DNA of 64,000 bases from NCBI GenBank assembly GCA_029780695.1, contig JAKOYD010000164.1, positions 1 through 64,000 on the forward strand, written 5' to 3'. The translations under genes and the position numbers were made by a program. How positions within the stretch are numbered: position 1 is the first letter of the stretch; each line of letters opens with the position of its first letter. The notes under the pieces are model-generated. The model was not told where the DNA came from. It worked only from the letters and a program-made list of their open reading frames with translations, and made no database searches. This DNA is from Pseudomonadota bacterium (lineage in GTDB: Bacteria; Pseudomonadota; Gammaproteobacteria; Burkholderiales; Burkholderiaceae_C). Positions 29,047 to 37,695 of the stretch are shown in pieces.

Positions 29047-32000
29047 TCAATGAAAGTCGCGGCTGGTCGTCAGACTCGCGATGCGCCCGAGCAGCGGCGT
29101 CAAGTCAAAAAAGCGCTGCGCGATCAGGTGGCGCACCTGGCCGCCGCTGTCCTTGTCGCGCTGCCATTCGCCTTGCACCGCCAGCAGGCGCGCGCGCAGC
29201 AAGGCGTTGCGCTGCTGCTCGTCTGTCCGCGTGCTTTTCCAGACGATCACGTTCACTGGGCCGGTTTCATCTTCCAGCGTGACGAAGATGGTGCCCTTGG
29301 CGGTGACGGGCTGCTGGCGGCCGATGACCAAACCGCAGACAGTCACGCGCCGGCCGTGCGGCAGGGCGTTCAGCTCGGTGGCGCTTTGCACGCCGCGCCG
29401 TGCCAGCCGCTCACGCAGCAACGCCAGCGGATGCCGCCGCAGCGTGAGGCCGAGCGCGGCGTAGTCGTGCACGATTTCCTCGCCTTCGGGTGCAGCGGGC
29501 AGGTTGAGCGGTGCTTCGTCGATGGGGGCGTCGCGCAGCAGCTTGGGCGCTGCCTTCAAGGCCGCGCCCTGCCACACCTGCTGGCGACGATGGCCGGCCA
29601 GACTGGCGAGTGCATCGGCGACGGCCAGCGCGTTCAACTCGCGCATGTCAAGGTGCGCGCGGCGCGCCAGGTCATCGACATTGGCAAAGGGCTGGTCTGC
29701 GCGAGCGGTTTCGATGCTACGGCCGGCTGCTTCATTCAGGCCCTGAATCAGGCGCAAGCCCAGGCGAACGGCCGGACGGCTTTGCTCCCTCGCCCCTTTG
29801 GGGAGAGGGTTGGGGTGAGGGGCCAGCGGCGGTCGAGTAGATGGCGAGCGCGACCCCCACCCCAGCCCTCCCCCAGCGGGGGAGGGAGAAAACAGCCCGC
29901 TCACCCCTTCCCTCTCCCGCGATGCGGGAGAGGGGGCAAGAGAAAGTGAATCCGGTGCGATCTGCGCAGATTCAATGGGATCGTGATCTGACCCCAATTC
30001 TTCCAGCGCGCAATCCCAACCGCTCACCGCCACATCCGGCGGCAGCACGGCCACGCCATGCCGCTGGGCATCCTGCACCAGTTGCGCGGGGCCATAGAAG
30101 CCCATGGGCTGCGAGTTGAGCATCGCCGCCAGAAACGCCTCGGGTTCATGGCACTTGAGCCAGCTGCTTTCGTACGCGATCAGGGCAAAGCTGTAGGCAT
30201 GGCTTTCGGGGAAGCCGTATTCGCCGAAGCCGAGGATCTGGCTGAAGATGCGCTGGGCAAATTCGGCGCTGTAGCCGCGCTCTCGCATGCCGTCTTTCAA
30301 TTCCGCCTCGAACTTGTGCACACCGCCGTGGCGCTTCCAGGCGGCCATGGAGCGGCGCAGCTGGTCGGCGCGCTCGGCCGAAAAACCGGCGGCGATGATG
30401 GCGATCTCCATCACCTGCTCCTGGAAGATGGGAATGCCCAAGGTGCGCTCCAGCGCCTTTGTGAGCGCGGGCTTCACGTCGGGCGGCTCTTTCGATGATC
30501 GCTCGCACTCGTAGGTCTTGTCGCGTGCCCAACGCTCACGCGCCTTCAGATACGGATGCACCATGCCGCCGCTGATCGGCCCGGGCCGCACGATGGCGAC
30601 CTGCACCACCAGGTCGTAAAAAACGGCCGGCCTGAGGCGCGGCAGCATCGACATCTGCGCCCGGCTTTCGATCTGGAAGGTGCCCACCGTGTCGGCGCGC
30701 TGGATCATTTGGTAGGTCTTCTCGCAGTCGCGCGGGATGTCGGCGCGCGTGAATGTCCGGCCATGCCGCTGTCCCACCATGGCCAGACAACGCCGCAGGG
30801 CGGTGAGCATGCCGAGCGCGAGCACATCGACCTTCATCATGCCCAGCGCTTCGAGGTCGTCCTTGTCCCACTGGATGACTTGCCGATCGGCCATGGCGGC
30901 GTTTTCGACCGGCACCAGGCGCACCAGCGGTGGTTCGGTCAGCACGAAGCCGCCGACGTGCTGGCTCAGGTGGCGTGGCGCGCCGCGCAGTTGCTCGGTC
31001 AATTCCAGCCACAGCTGGGCCAGGCGCGGCGCGATGGTGGCGCCCACGGTGTGGGCCAGATCGCCCAGGCGGTGCGCGGCCAGGCCGTCGTCGAACCAGT
31101 GGTGGTCTTTGGCGAAGGCGTCGATCAGCCGCTCATCCACGCCCAGCGCCTTGCCCACGTCGCGCAAGGCGCTGCGTCTTCGGTAGCAGATCACGGTGGC
31201 GGCCAGCGCGGCGCGGTCGCGGCCGTATTTTCGGTAGATGTACTGGATGACTTCTTCGCGCCGCTCGTGCTCGAAATCGACGTCAATGTCGGGCGGCTCG
31301 TTGCGGCGTTGGCGGCTGATGAAGCGCTCCAGCAGCGGGTTCGAAACGCGCGGATCGGCCTCGGTGATTCCCAGGCAATAGCAGACCACCGAATTGGCCG
31401 CCGAGCCGCGTCCCTGGCACAGGATGCCCTGCCCGCGCGCCCAGCGCACGATGTCGTGCACGGTGAGGAAAAACATCTCGTATTGGCACTCGGCGATGAG
31501 GACGAGTTCCTTGTCGATAAAGGCCTGAACGTGTGCTGGTGCGCCGGCGGGAAAGCGCCATGACGCGCCCTCGCGCGTGAGCCGCGTCAGGGCTTCGCTG
31601 GGCGTTTGGCCAGCAGGCACGGTTTCCTTGGGGTAGTGGTATTTGATTTCGTCGAGCTCAAACGTGCATCGACCGGCCACCTCCAGCGTGGCGGCCAGCA
31701 GCTCGGGCGAAAAGACTTCCGCCAGCCGCGCGCGCGGGCGCAAGTGGCGTTCGGCATTGGCTTGCAGCGCGAAGCCGCAGTCGGCCACCGGCTTGCCGAT
31801 GCGGATGGCGGTCATCACGTCGTGCAGGCGCTTGGCTGCGCGCACGTGCAGGTGCACGTCGCCAGCGGCGGCCAGCGGCCAGCCGGTGGCCTGGCTGAGC
31901 TGCCGTAACTGCGCCAGCCAGAGCGCGTCGTCGGCATCGCCGTGCAATTCGGCCAGCAGGGTGATTTTTGAATCAAAACCGGCCTGTGTCGTTGTAAACA

Positions 32001-32631
32001 AACACGGGTTAGATATCAATTCGATAGCAACCTGCGATTGCCGGACAGGCGACCAGAGCAGTTCGCAGGCCTGCAGCGCGCGCAGCGCATCGGCCAGCGA
32101 TGGCAGCGTGTATTGGCCCTTGGGCGCGGCGCGGCGGCAGGCGCTGATGAAGCTGCACAAATCGCCCCAGCCTTGCAGGTCACGCGCCAACGTCACCAAG
32201 GTGCCTTGTCCTTCAAAGCGGAATTCGCTGCCGACCAGCAGCTTGAGCGGCTCTTGCGCGCCCAGGGCTGCGCGCGTGGCCTGCAGCTGCAGCAGTTCGG
32301 CGTCGGCTTCGCCGGTTTCAAGCGCTGTCTGAGCATCTTTTCGCGCCTTCCAGGCCCGCACCACGCCGGCGACCGAGCACTCGTCAGTGATGGCCAGCGC
32401 GGTGTAGCCCAGCCCCCAGGCGCGGCGCACCAGGTCTTCGGGGCTGCTGGCGCCGCGCTGAAAGCTGAAGTGCGTGAGGCAATGCAGTTCGGCATACGGC
32501 GGCAACGCGGGCGCGGGCGGGTGAGGACGGCGCGGCAGCACGTGGATGGTGGCGCCGACGGAACGTGCGCGCGCGGCTTTCTTCAGCGCTTGTGCGCGCT
32601 GGGTCATTTCCTTGCGGCTGGGCTCAGGCAT
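29047..32631 (-). CDS. dnaE2: Error-prone DNA polymerase DnaE2/ImuC
   Basis: A 1194-residue C-family polymerase alpha subunit of the mutasome, responsible for SOS mutagenesis. A PHP domain is at the N-terminus (ELHCLTHFSFQRGASS, AITDECSVAG). The polymerase motif PDIDVDFEHERREEV holds catalytic Asp residues. Helix-hairpin-helix and OB segments lie in the C-terminal third. DnaE2 proteins are usually about 1050-1100 residues; the excess is largely an insertion of ~65 residues at 29775-29945 from CTCTCCC-type repeats. It overlaps imuB by 8 bp and is the last gene of the SOS operon. Confidence 0.95.
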   Translation of the reverse strand: MPEPSRKEMTQRAQALKKAARARSVGATIHVLPRRPHPPAPALPPYAELHCLTHFSFQRGASSPEDLVRRAWGLGYTALAITDECSVAGVVRAWKARKDAQTALETGEADAELLQLQATRAALGAQEPLKLLVGSEFRFEGQGTLVTLARDLQGWGDLCSFISACRRAAPKGQYTLPSLADALRALQACELLWSPVRQSQVAIELISNPCLFTTTQAGFDSKITLLAELHGDADDALWLAQLRQLSQATGWPLAAAGDVHLHVRAAKRLHDVMTAIRIGKPVADCGFALQANAERHLRPRARLAEVFSPELLAATLEVAGRCTFELDEIKYHYPKETVPAGQTPSEALTRLTREGASWRFPAGAPAHVQAFIDKELVLIAECQYEMFFLTVHDIVRWARGQGILCQGRGSAANSVVCYCLGITEADPRVSNPLLERFISRQRRNEPPDIDVDFEHERREEVIQYIYRKYGRDRAALAATVICYRRRSALRDVGKALGVDERLIDAFAKDHHWFDDGLAAHRLGDLAHTVGATIAPRLAQLWLELTEQLRGAPRHLSQHVGGFVLTEPPLVRLVPVENAAMADRQVIQWDKDDLEALGMMKVDVLALGMLTALRRCLAMVGQRHGRTFTRADIPRDCEKTYQMIQRADTVGTFQIESRAQMSMLPRLRPAVFYDLVVQVAIVRPGPISGGMVHPYLKARERWARDKTYECERSSKEPPDVKPALTKALERTLGIPIFQEQVMEIAIIAAGFSAERADQLRRSMAAWKRHGGVHKFEAELKDGMRERGYSAEFAQRIFSQILGFGEYGFPESHAYSFALIAYESSWLKCHEPEAFLAAMLNSQPMGFYGPAQLVQDAQRHGVAVLPPDVAVSGWDCALEELGSDHDPIESAQIAPDSLSLAPSPASREREGVSGLFSPSPAGGGLGWGSRSPSTRPPLAPHPNPLPKGAREQSRPAVRLGLRLIQGLNEAAGRSIETARADQPFANVDDLARRAHLDMRELNALAVADALASLAGHRRQQVWQGAALKAAPKLLRDAPIDEAPLNLPAAPEGEEIVHDYAALGLTLRRHPLALLRERLARRGVQSATELNALPHGRRVTVCGLVIGRQQPVTAKGTIFVTLEDETGPVNVIVWKSTRTDEQQRNALLRARLLAVQGEWQRDKDSGGQVRHLIAQRFFDLTPLLGRIASLTTSRDFH
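29775..29945 (-). repeat. Cluster of CTCTCCC-type repeats inside dnaE2
   Basis: Three adjacent palindromic units (cores CCCCTTTGGGGAG, CCCCCAGCGGGGGAGG, CTCCCGCGATGCGGGAG) are read in frame as a Ser/Pro/Gly-rich linker between the polymerase part and the C-terminal domains. Confidence 0.85.
31970..32045 (-). repeat. Probable ATAGC-type repeat in the PHP part of dnaE2
   Basis: An AT-rich patch unlike its surroundings (TAGATATCAATTCGATAGC). It is read in frame and resembles the TATCGAATC form seen at 5641-5692. Confidence 0.45.
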
Positions 32632-34096
32632 ACAGGCCCTGCAGAAACCAGCGCGGCTGGGCGCCTGCGCCGTGCCGTGCCGAGGTGGCGCGTTCGCGGT
32701 AGATCCACAGCAGTTCGGCGGCGGGGTTCTGCGCGATGTAATAGTCGCGCGCGGCGGGCCGGGGTGAATCGTGCTGCGCTTGATCTGGCGCCTGCGGCCA
32801 CCAGCCGGCTTCGACGCGGCGCGGGCCCGTCAGCAGCCGCAGCGGGCCGCCATGGCAGGGCTGACCGTCGGCTTGCAGCTCCAGCGGCAGCGGCTCGCGC
32901 AGCAGCCAGGTGGGCGCCAGGGCGTCAGGAAGATGGGTATCGTGGCTTTGAGGGGTATCCGCTTTCGAGGACGCGAGAACAGGCAACTCCCCCCTCTTGC
33001 GTGAAGGCTTTGCTGGCGCCTGCTGGCGCTGCCTTGCAGCCACGGACGGCAACGCCTTTTGCGCGGGCCGCCAGCCTTGCATGCATTCGGGCCGGTGGTC
33101 GGCGCGCAGCGTGGGGGTTTGCACGCTGGCCGGCCCCAGCCGCGCGCCGACGCGTTCGATGAACACGTGCAACGGATCGCCGGTGCGCTGGTCTTCGGGC
33201 AGAAAGCTGACGCTTGGCGCGCCCCAGGGCGCGGTGTCAAGGCTGCGCAGGCGCAGCCAGGTGGCGGGTGCCAGCATGGGCGTGCGCGCCAGCCGCTCGG
33301 CCAGCAGGCGGCGCAGGTGCGCCATGGCCTGCTGGGCTTCAGCGGTGCGGATGACGAGGGATTGCGTGGGCGGCAGTTCGCGGCCGTCCAGGCGTTTCAA
33401 ATCGAGCGTCCATGCCAGCTCAAAGGCCAGCACGCCTTGCTGGCGCGCGCGCAGCCAAACCTGCAGCGACGCCAGCAGGCGGCTGGCCGCCCACAGCAGG
33501 GCCGGCGCGTCTTCCACCCGCGCCGGCAACTCCAGTGACTGGTCGAATCGATCGGGCAGCGTGAGCCAGAGGTAGCTCTCGGGCGCCAGGCCCCAGGCGA
33601 TGTCGAGCGCGCGGCGCAGATCGGGGCCGAAGCGCCGCACCATCGGCGCGCGCGGCAGGGCGTGCACGTCACCCCAGGTGCGCAGGCCCAGCCGCGACAG
33701 CAAGGCCACGTGCGGGCGCGCGGCGGTCAGCGTGGCCAGCGGCAGCGCAGCCGGCCGCCGCGCCGGCAGCGGCCGGCCCTGCATGCGCTGGCGCAGCATC
33801 GCCAACGCTATTATTCCAATAGCTGCCTGCGATGATTCCACGTCGACCAGAGCCGGATTTGATTCATGAATGCGGCGCAGCAGCGCTCGTGGACCGCCCC
33901 ACAGACGCAGGCTGCCTGACACCTCGAGCAGCAGCGCTTCATCGACCCACGCCACGTGCGGCGTGAACTGCAACGCCCACCAGCCCAGCGCCTCGCGCGT
34001 TGGCACGGTGGCGTCGGGGGGTGCCTCGGGCGCGGGCCGCGCAGCGCTGGCCGCACAAGGTGCATCAGGCGGCCACTGCAAGGCGATCCAGTGCAT
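32624..34096 (-). CDS. imuB: ImuB, inactive Y-family polymerase of the mutasome
   Basis: A 490-residue DinB/UmuC-like protein. In the mutasome ImuB bridges ImuA, the error-prone polymerase and the sliding clamp. The palm region is recognisable (HVAWVDEALLLEVSGSLRLWGG, RLGLRTWGDVHALP), but the N-terminal catalytic DXD of active Y-family enzymes is absent, as expected for ImuB. A clamp-binding motif cannot be assigned with confidence. I chose the ATG at 34096 because the family-like MHWIALQWPPD begins there. It overlaps imuA by 32 bp and carries a dispersed repeat in frame. Confidence 0.9.
   Translation of the reverse strand: MHWIALQWPPDAPCAASAARPAPEAPPDATVPTREALGWWALQFTPHVAWVDEALLLEVSGSLRLWGGPRALLRRIHESNPALVDVESSQAAIGIIALAMLRQRMQGRPLPARRPAALPLATLTAARPHVALLSRLGLRTWGDVHALPRAPMVRRFGPDLRRALDIAWGLAPESYLWLTLPDRFDQSLELPARVEDAPALLWAASRLLASLQVWLRARQQGVLAFELAWTLDLKRLDGRELPPTQSLVIRTAEAQQAMAHLRRLLAERLARTPMLAPATWLRLRSLDTAPWGAPSVSFLPEDQRTGDPLHVFIERVGARLGPASVQTPTLRADHRPECMQGWRPAQKALPSVAARQRQQAPAKPSRKRGELPVLASSKADTPQSHDTHLPDALAPTWLLREPLPLELQADGQPCHGGPLRLLTGPRRVEAGWWPQAPDQAQHDSPRPAARDYYIAQNPAAELLWIYRERATSARHGAGAQPRWFLQGLYA
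33805..33870 (-). repeat. ATAGC-type repeat inside imuB
   Basis: TTCCAATAGCTGCCTGCG followed by an AT-rich edge. It is read in frame as the Val/Ser/Ile/Ala segment after NPALVDV. Confidence 0.6.
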
Positions 34097-34937
34097 GGCT
34101 TTCTTTCTGATCGTCGAACCGCAGCACCTGCCCGCTGGCGACAGCGCCAGAGCGCGCGGCCTGCTGCTGCGCGCTGGCGGCCAGCAGTGCGCGCAGCGGC
34201 GACGCCTGCGCGGGCAGGTGTATGGGCGCGGCAAGCGGTGGACCGCGGCGCTTGAGAATGTCCACGCACAGCGAAGGCGCGGCGTCTTCGTTCACGACGG
34301 GGTGCGCTAGCGCGCGAGGGTGCGCGCGCGCCTCGCCTGCGCCCCTGGTGGACGCATCACGCCAGGCCGCGCGCCCATGCGCCTGGGCCTGCACCGCCAC
34401 CCGCAGGCGCAGCCGCGCGCACGAGCTGGTCGCCAGCGCCGCCTCGGGCCGCAACACGAACAGCAGGCTGTCGGCCCGCAGCGCCGCCGCCGCATGCAAG
34501 CGGCGCAGATCGGTGGCGCGCGCGCGCGGCAACCAGGCCAGCGCGACGGCCACGTCGGCGCAGCGCAGCGCCTGCTCGGTGGCCCAGAGCTGCGCTGCCG
34601 GCGTTTCGCCGCGCAGCCACAACAGCGACGTCGCCGCCAGCCCGCCCGCCGTGAAAGCGGGCAGGAACGGCTCGTGCGGCGGATTGACCAGCGCCACGGC
34701 GCCGCCCGCCGCGCGCTGGCGCGCCGCCACGGCCGGCAACAGCAAAGGCCACACGGCCGCAGCGGGTGCGGACTGCAGCAGCTCGATCAGCGCCCCCAGC
34801 GGCCAGCCGCCGCCGGGCAGCTCGGCGTCGAGCGCGGCGTGGCCGGTGGCGGCCACCCGATCGGTCACGCACAACAGTTCATCGGCATGCCAGACACCGG
34901 CGCCGATGGAGGCCGGCAAGGAAGACAAGGCAAGCAT
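34065..34937 (-). CDS. imuA: ImuA, RecA-like accessory protein of the mutasome
   Basis: A 290-residue protein with a degenerate RecA-like fold. AALDAELPGGGWPLGALIELLQ at about residues 33-55 is the hallmark of the ImuA/SulA-like branch. No intact Walker A is visible. It is the first gene of the imuA-imuB-dnaE2 operon, which makes translesion synthesis damage-inducible. GAGGTGATCC provides the ribosome-binding site. A LexA operator lies 15 bp upstream of the ATG. The C-terminal ~100 residues are Ala/Arg-rich and variable. Confidence 0.9.
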   Translation of the reverse strand: MLALSSLPASIGAGVWHADELLCVTDRVAATGHAALDAELPGGGWPLGALIELLQSAPAAAVWPLLLPAVAARQRAAGGAVALVNPPHEPFLPAFTAGGLAATSLLWLRGETPAAQLWATEQALRCADVAVALAWLPRARATDLRRLHAAAALRADSLLFVLRPEAALATSSCARLRLRVAVQAQAHGRAAWRDASTRGAGEARAHPRALAHPVVNEDAAPSLCVDILKRRGPPLAAPIHLPAQASPLRALLAASAQQQAARSGAVASGQVLRFDDQKESHALDRLAVAA

Positions 34938-34952
34938 GGATCACCTCAAAAA

Positions 34953-34972
34953 TACTGTTGTTTTATACAGTT
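34953..34972 (-). promoter_or_regulatory. LexA (SOS) operator before imuA
   Basis: CTGT (34955-34958), eight bases, ACAG (34967-34970): an exact CTGT-N8-ACAG match with TA/TT flanks. It lies just upstream of the imuA start, so LexA would block transcription of imuA-imuB-dnaE2 until DNA damage. The box is nested in a longer dyad: CACCTCAAAAA at 34942-34952 and TTTTTGAGGTG at 34972-34982. Confidence 0.92.
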
Positions 34973-35039
34973 TTTTGAGGTGCACGTCACCTTTTTCAAC
35001 GCCTGCCGAACGCCCAGAAAAATCAGGAGCAGCCGAGGC

Positions 35040-35729
35040 TTAGCTGTCGCGGGCGCGCCGGCGGTTGATCGTCAAACCGATCAGCCGGGAAACCACACCG
35101 GCGATGTACATCACGCCCGCCAGCTCTTCCAGCATGACCAGCGCGCGGCCCATGGGCTTGACCGGCGCGATGTCGCTCAGGCCCACGCCGGCCAGGGTGG
35201 TGAAGCTCAAAAACAGCAGCTCGAACCAGGTACGCGGCTCATCGGGCCGCACCGCGGCCGGAAAGGTGCCGGGTGCCAGCAGCTGGCACGCCATGTACAG
35301 GTGCGCAAAGGCCCAGGCCAGCACGGTGAAGGTGGCGCCGGCGGCCAGCAGTTCGTCCGTAGTCGCCGCGTCGTCCTGCAACATGTAGGCGATCAGCGCG
35401 CCGGTGGCGTAAAAGTAGAACGCTGCTTCCAGCAGCGAAATGGCCAGCAGCAGATGCGTGCCGGGCGCCACGCGCTGCCAGACCCACAGCCCCACCAGGC
35501 TGGCCGCCAGCGCCATGGCCCAGCCGTTGGCGGCCGGGCTCTGGCGCACCACGCGCAGCGCCATGCCCAGCACCAGCAGGCCGAACAGGCTGAGCACGAT
35601 TTGCCCGGCGCGCCCGGTGCGGCCGTCGTCCAGCGCCGCGTACAGCAACACACCCACCAATTGCACGGCCAGCAAGGCGCCCGAGGGGTAACGGCGCAGA
35701 TGCATCAGAAGGCGAAACAGTGTGTTCAT
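35040..35729 (-). CDS. Ion-channel family membrane protein
   Basis: A 229-residue membrane protein with about six hydrophobic segments and a pore-loop-like stretch ([20 protein letters not shown]) before the last one. The spacing resembles the Ion_trans_2 potassium-channel fold, but the usual TXGYGD filter reads TLAGVGLSD, so selectivity is uncertain. No cytoplasmic TrkA/RCK domain is attached. The start could be six codons upstream at 35747. It is divergent from thyA with a short gap and ends 67 bp before the imuA operator region. Confidence 0.75.
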   Translation of the reverse strand: MNTLFRLLMHLRRYPSGALLAVQLVGVLLYAALDDGRTGRAGQIVLSLFGLLVLGMALRVVRQSPAANGWAMALAASLVGLWVWQRVAPGTHLLLAISLLEAAFYFYATGALIAYMLQDDAATTDELLAAGATFTVLAWAFAHLYMACQLLAPGTFPAAVRPDEPRTWFELLFLSFTTLAGVGLSDIAPVKPMGRALVMLEELAGVMYIAGVVSRLIGLTINRRRARDS

Positions 35730-35793
35730 GAACGTGATTGTCGCCATGGCGCCCGCGCCGCCCGCGCGCTGGCTTGCGCCACAATCGGTGCCC

Positions 35794-36621
35794 ATGAGCC
35801 GCCCTGTCCGCCATCAGTACGAAGACTTCATGCGCCATGTCGACACGCACGGCGCGTTCAAGGCCGACCGCACCGGCACCGGCACCAAGAGCGTGTTCGG
35901 CCACCAGATGCGGTTTGACCTGAACGAGGGCTTTCCGCTGGTCACGACCAAGAAGGTGCACCTCAAAAGCATCATCTACGAACTGCTGTGGTTTCTGCGC
36001 GGCGACGGCAACGCGCGCTGGCTGCAAGAGCGCGGCGTGACCATCTGGGACGAATGGGCCAAGCCCGATGGCGACCTGGGGCCGGTGTACGGCGTGCAGT
36101 GGCGCAGCTGGCCCAAGCCGGGCGGCGGCCACATCGACCAGATTGCGCAGGTGGTCGAAACCTTGAAGAAAAACCCCGACTCGCGCCGCATCATCGTCAG
36201 TGCATGGAACGTGGCCGACCTGGACCAGATGGCGCTGATGCCGTGCCATGCGTTTTTTCAGTTTTACGTGGCCCCTTCGACAGGCTCAGGACAGGCCAAA
36301 CTTTCGTGCCAGCTTTACCAGCGGTCAGCCGACATCTTCCTCGGCGTGCCCTTCAACATTGCCAGCTACGCCCTGCTCACGCACATGCTGGCGCAGCAGT
36401 GCGACCTGGACGTGGGTGACTTCATCTGGACGGGCGGCGACTGCCACATCTACAGCAACCACGACGCGCAGGTGAAGGAGCAACTCAGCCGCGCGCCCTT
36501 CCCCTACCCCACGCTGCACATCAAGCGGCGCCCGCCGTCGATCTTCGATTACGAGTTCGACGATTTCGAGGTGCGCGATTACCAGCATCACCCGGCCATC
36601 AAGGCGCCGGTGGCAGTTTAA
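35794..36621 (+). CDS. thyA: Thymidylate synthase
   Basis: A 275-residue enzyme converting dUMP to dTMP with methylene-tetrahydrofolate. The catalytic Cys151 sits in [19 protein letters not shown] near the N-terminus, [10 protein letters not shown] and DCHIYSNH are all present. It is about ten residues longer than E. coli ThyA, and the excess lies at APSTGSGQA right after FYV, where a TTCGACAGGCTCAGG repeat is read in frame. The start at 35794 gives the normal N-terminus. folA follows 2 kb downstream rather than directly. Confidence 0.97.
   Translation: MSRPVRHQYEDFMRHVDTHGAFKADRTGTGTKSVFGHQMRFDLNEGFPLVTTKKVHLKSIIYELLWFLRGDGNARWLQERGVTIWDEWAKPDGDLGPVYGVQWRSWPKPGGGHIDQIAQVVETLKKNPDSRRIIVSAWNVADLDQMALMPCHAFFQFYVAPSTGSGQAKLSCQLYQRSADIFLGVPFNIASYALLTHMLAQQCDLDVGDFIWTGGDCHIYSNHDAQVKEQLSRAPFPYPTLHIKRRPPSIFDYEFDDFEVRDYQHHPAIKAPVAV
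36271..36297 (+). repeat. TTCGACAGGCTCAGGAC element inside thyA
   Basis: A half-element of the same family as in alaS. It adds about eight codons between the FYV and [10 protein letters not shown] segments, which are nearly adjacent in other ThyA proteins. Confidence 0.8.
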
Positions 36622-36624
36622 TTT

Positions 36625-36692
36625 TTCAAGCCAAATCGGCCCTCAGCGCTTGTGCATCAAGCGCAATCAGCTATCAATTTTGAAGTTTTTGG
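36625..36692 (+). repeat. ATAGC-type repeat between thyA and the E1 genes
   Basis: A typical inverted-orientation copy (CAGCGCTTGTGCATCAAGCGC, then AGCTAT and a T-rich edge) that fills nearly the whole gap and ends two bases before the E1 alpha ATG. Confidence 0.75.
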
Positions 36693-36693
36693 A

Positions 36694-37695
36694 ATGACGG
36701 ATCTGCTTTCCCTCTACCGCGCCATGGTGCGCATCCGCGCCTTCGAGGACGCGGCCGAAATCGCCAGCCAGGGCGGCGTGGCGGCCTGGGGCAAGGAGGC
36801 CTCGTCCACCCCCGCGCTGGTGCGCGGGCCGCTGCACCTGTCCACCGGGCAGGAAGCGGTGGCCGCCGGCGTGTGCGCGCACCTCACGCCCGCCGACCTG
36901 CTGACCAGCACGCACCGCGGCCACGGCCACACGCTGGCCAAGGGGGCCGATCCAGCCAAGATGATGTGCGAGCTGTTCGGCCGCGCCACCGGCTACAACG
37001 GCGGCAAGGGCGGCTCAATGCACATTGCCGATTTCTCGGTCGGCATGCTGGGCGCCAACGGCGTGGTGGCGGCCGGTCTGCCGATTGCGGTGGGCGCAGC
37101 GCAGGGGCTGAAGATTCGCGGCGTGGACGCCATCGCCGTGTGCTTCTTCGGCGACGGCGCCATCAACCGCGGCCCGTTCATGGAAGCGCTGAACTGGGCC
37201 GTGGTGTACCACCTGCCGGTGCTGTTCGTGTGCGAGGACAACCGCATCAGCGCCACCACCGCCAGCGCGCCGATGACGGCTGGCCCCGGCGCCAGCGCCC
37301 GCGCGTCTGCCATGGGCATCGCCGCGGTCCAGGTCGATGGCACGGACGTGCAGGCCGTGTCGAACGCGGCCGAGGCACTGATCCGCGAGATCCGCGCCGG
37401 CAGCGGCCCGCGCCTGCTGCATGCGTTGACCGACCGACACAAGGGGCATGTCTCCGTCGACCCCGGCACCTACCGCGACCCCGCCGCCGTGGCCGCTGCA
37501 CTGGCGCGCGACGGCATCGGACGCACGCGCGCGCAACTGGTGGCGCAGGGCTGCGCCGCGCAGGTCGAGCAGATCGAGCGCGAGGCACAGGCCGAGATCG
37601 ACGCCGCCGTGGCCACCGCCACCGCCGCGCCGCTGCCGGACCCATCGGCCGCGTACACCGACATTCAGAACACCGGCGCGGGGGTGTGGGCATGA
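36694..37695 (+). CDS. 2-oxoacid dehydrogenase E1 component, alpha subunit
   Basis: A 333-residue thiamine-diphosphate enzyme subunit. TSTHRGHGHTLAKGADP, GKGGSMHIADFSVGMLGANG and the ThDP/Mg motif GDGAINRGPFMEALN are typical of PdhA/AcoA-type alpha subunits. It resembles acetoin dehydrogenase more than pyruvate dehydrogenase, but substrate cannot be fixed from sequence. It has an extra Gly/Ala/Ser-rich segment (about residues 25-43) before LSTGQEAVAAG. It is followed directly by the beta subunit (ATGA overlap). No E2 or E3 gene is nearby. Confidence 0.9.
   Translation: MTDLLSLYRAMVRIRAFEDAAEIASQGGVAAWGKEASSTPALVRGPLHLSTGQEAVAAGVCAHLTPADLLTSTHRGHGHTLAKGADPAKMMCELFGRATGYNGGKGGSMHIADFSVGMLGANGVVAAGLPIAVGAAQGLKIRGVDAIAVCFFGDGAINRGPFMEALNWAVVYHLPVLFVCEDNRISATTASAPMTAGPGASARASAMGIAAVQVDGTDVQAVSNAAEALIREIRAGSGPRLLHALTDRHKGHVSVDPGTYRDPAAVAAALARDGIGRTRAQLVAQGCAAQVEQIEREAQAEIDAAVATATAAPLPDPSAAYTDIQNTGAGVWA

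Noticed and set aside
36873-37690. Long second-frame open reading through the E1 alpha gene
   Set aside because: It is the upstream open extension of the E1 beta frame, Arg/Gly-rich with no family features. E1 beta starts at 37692.
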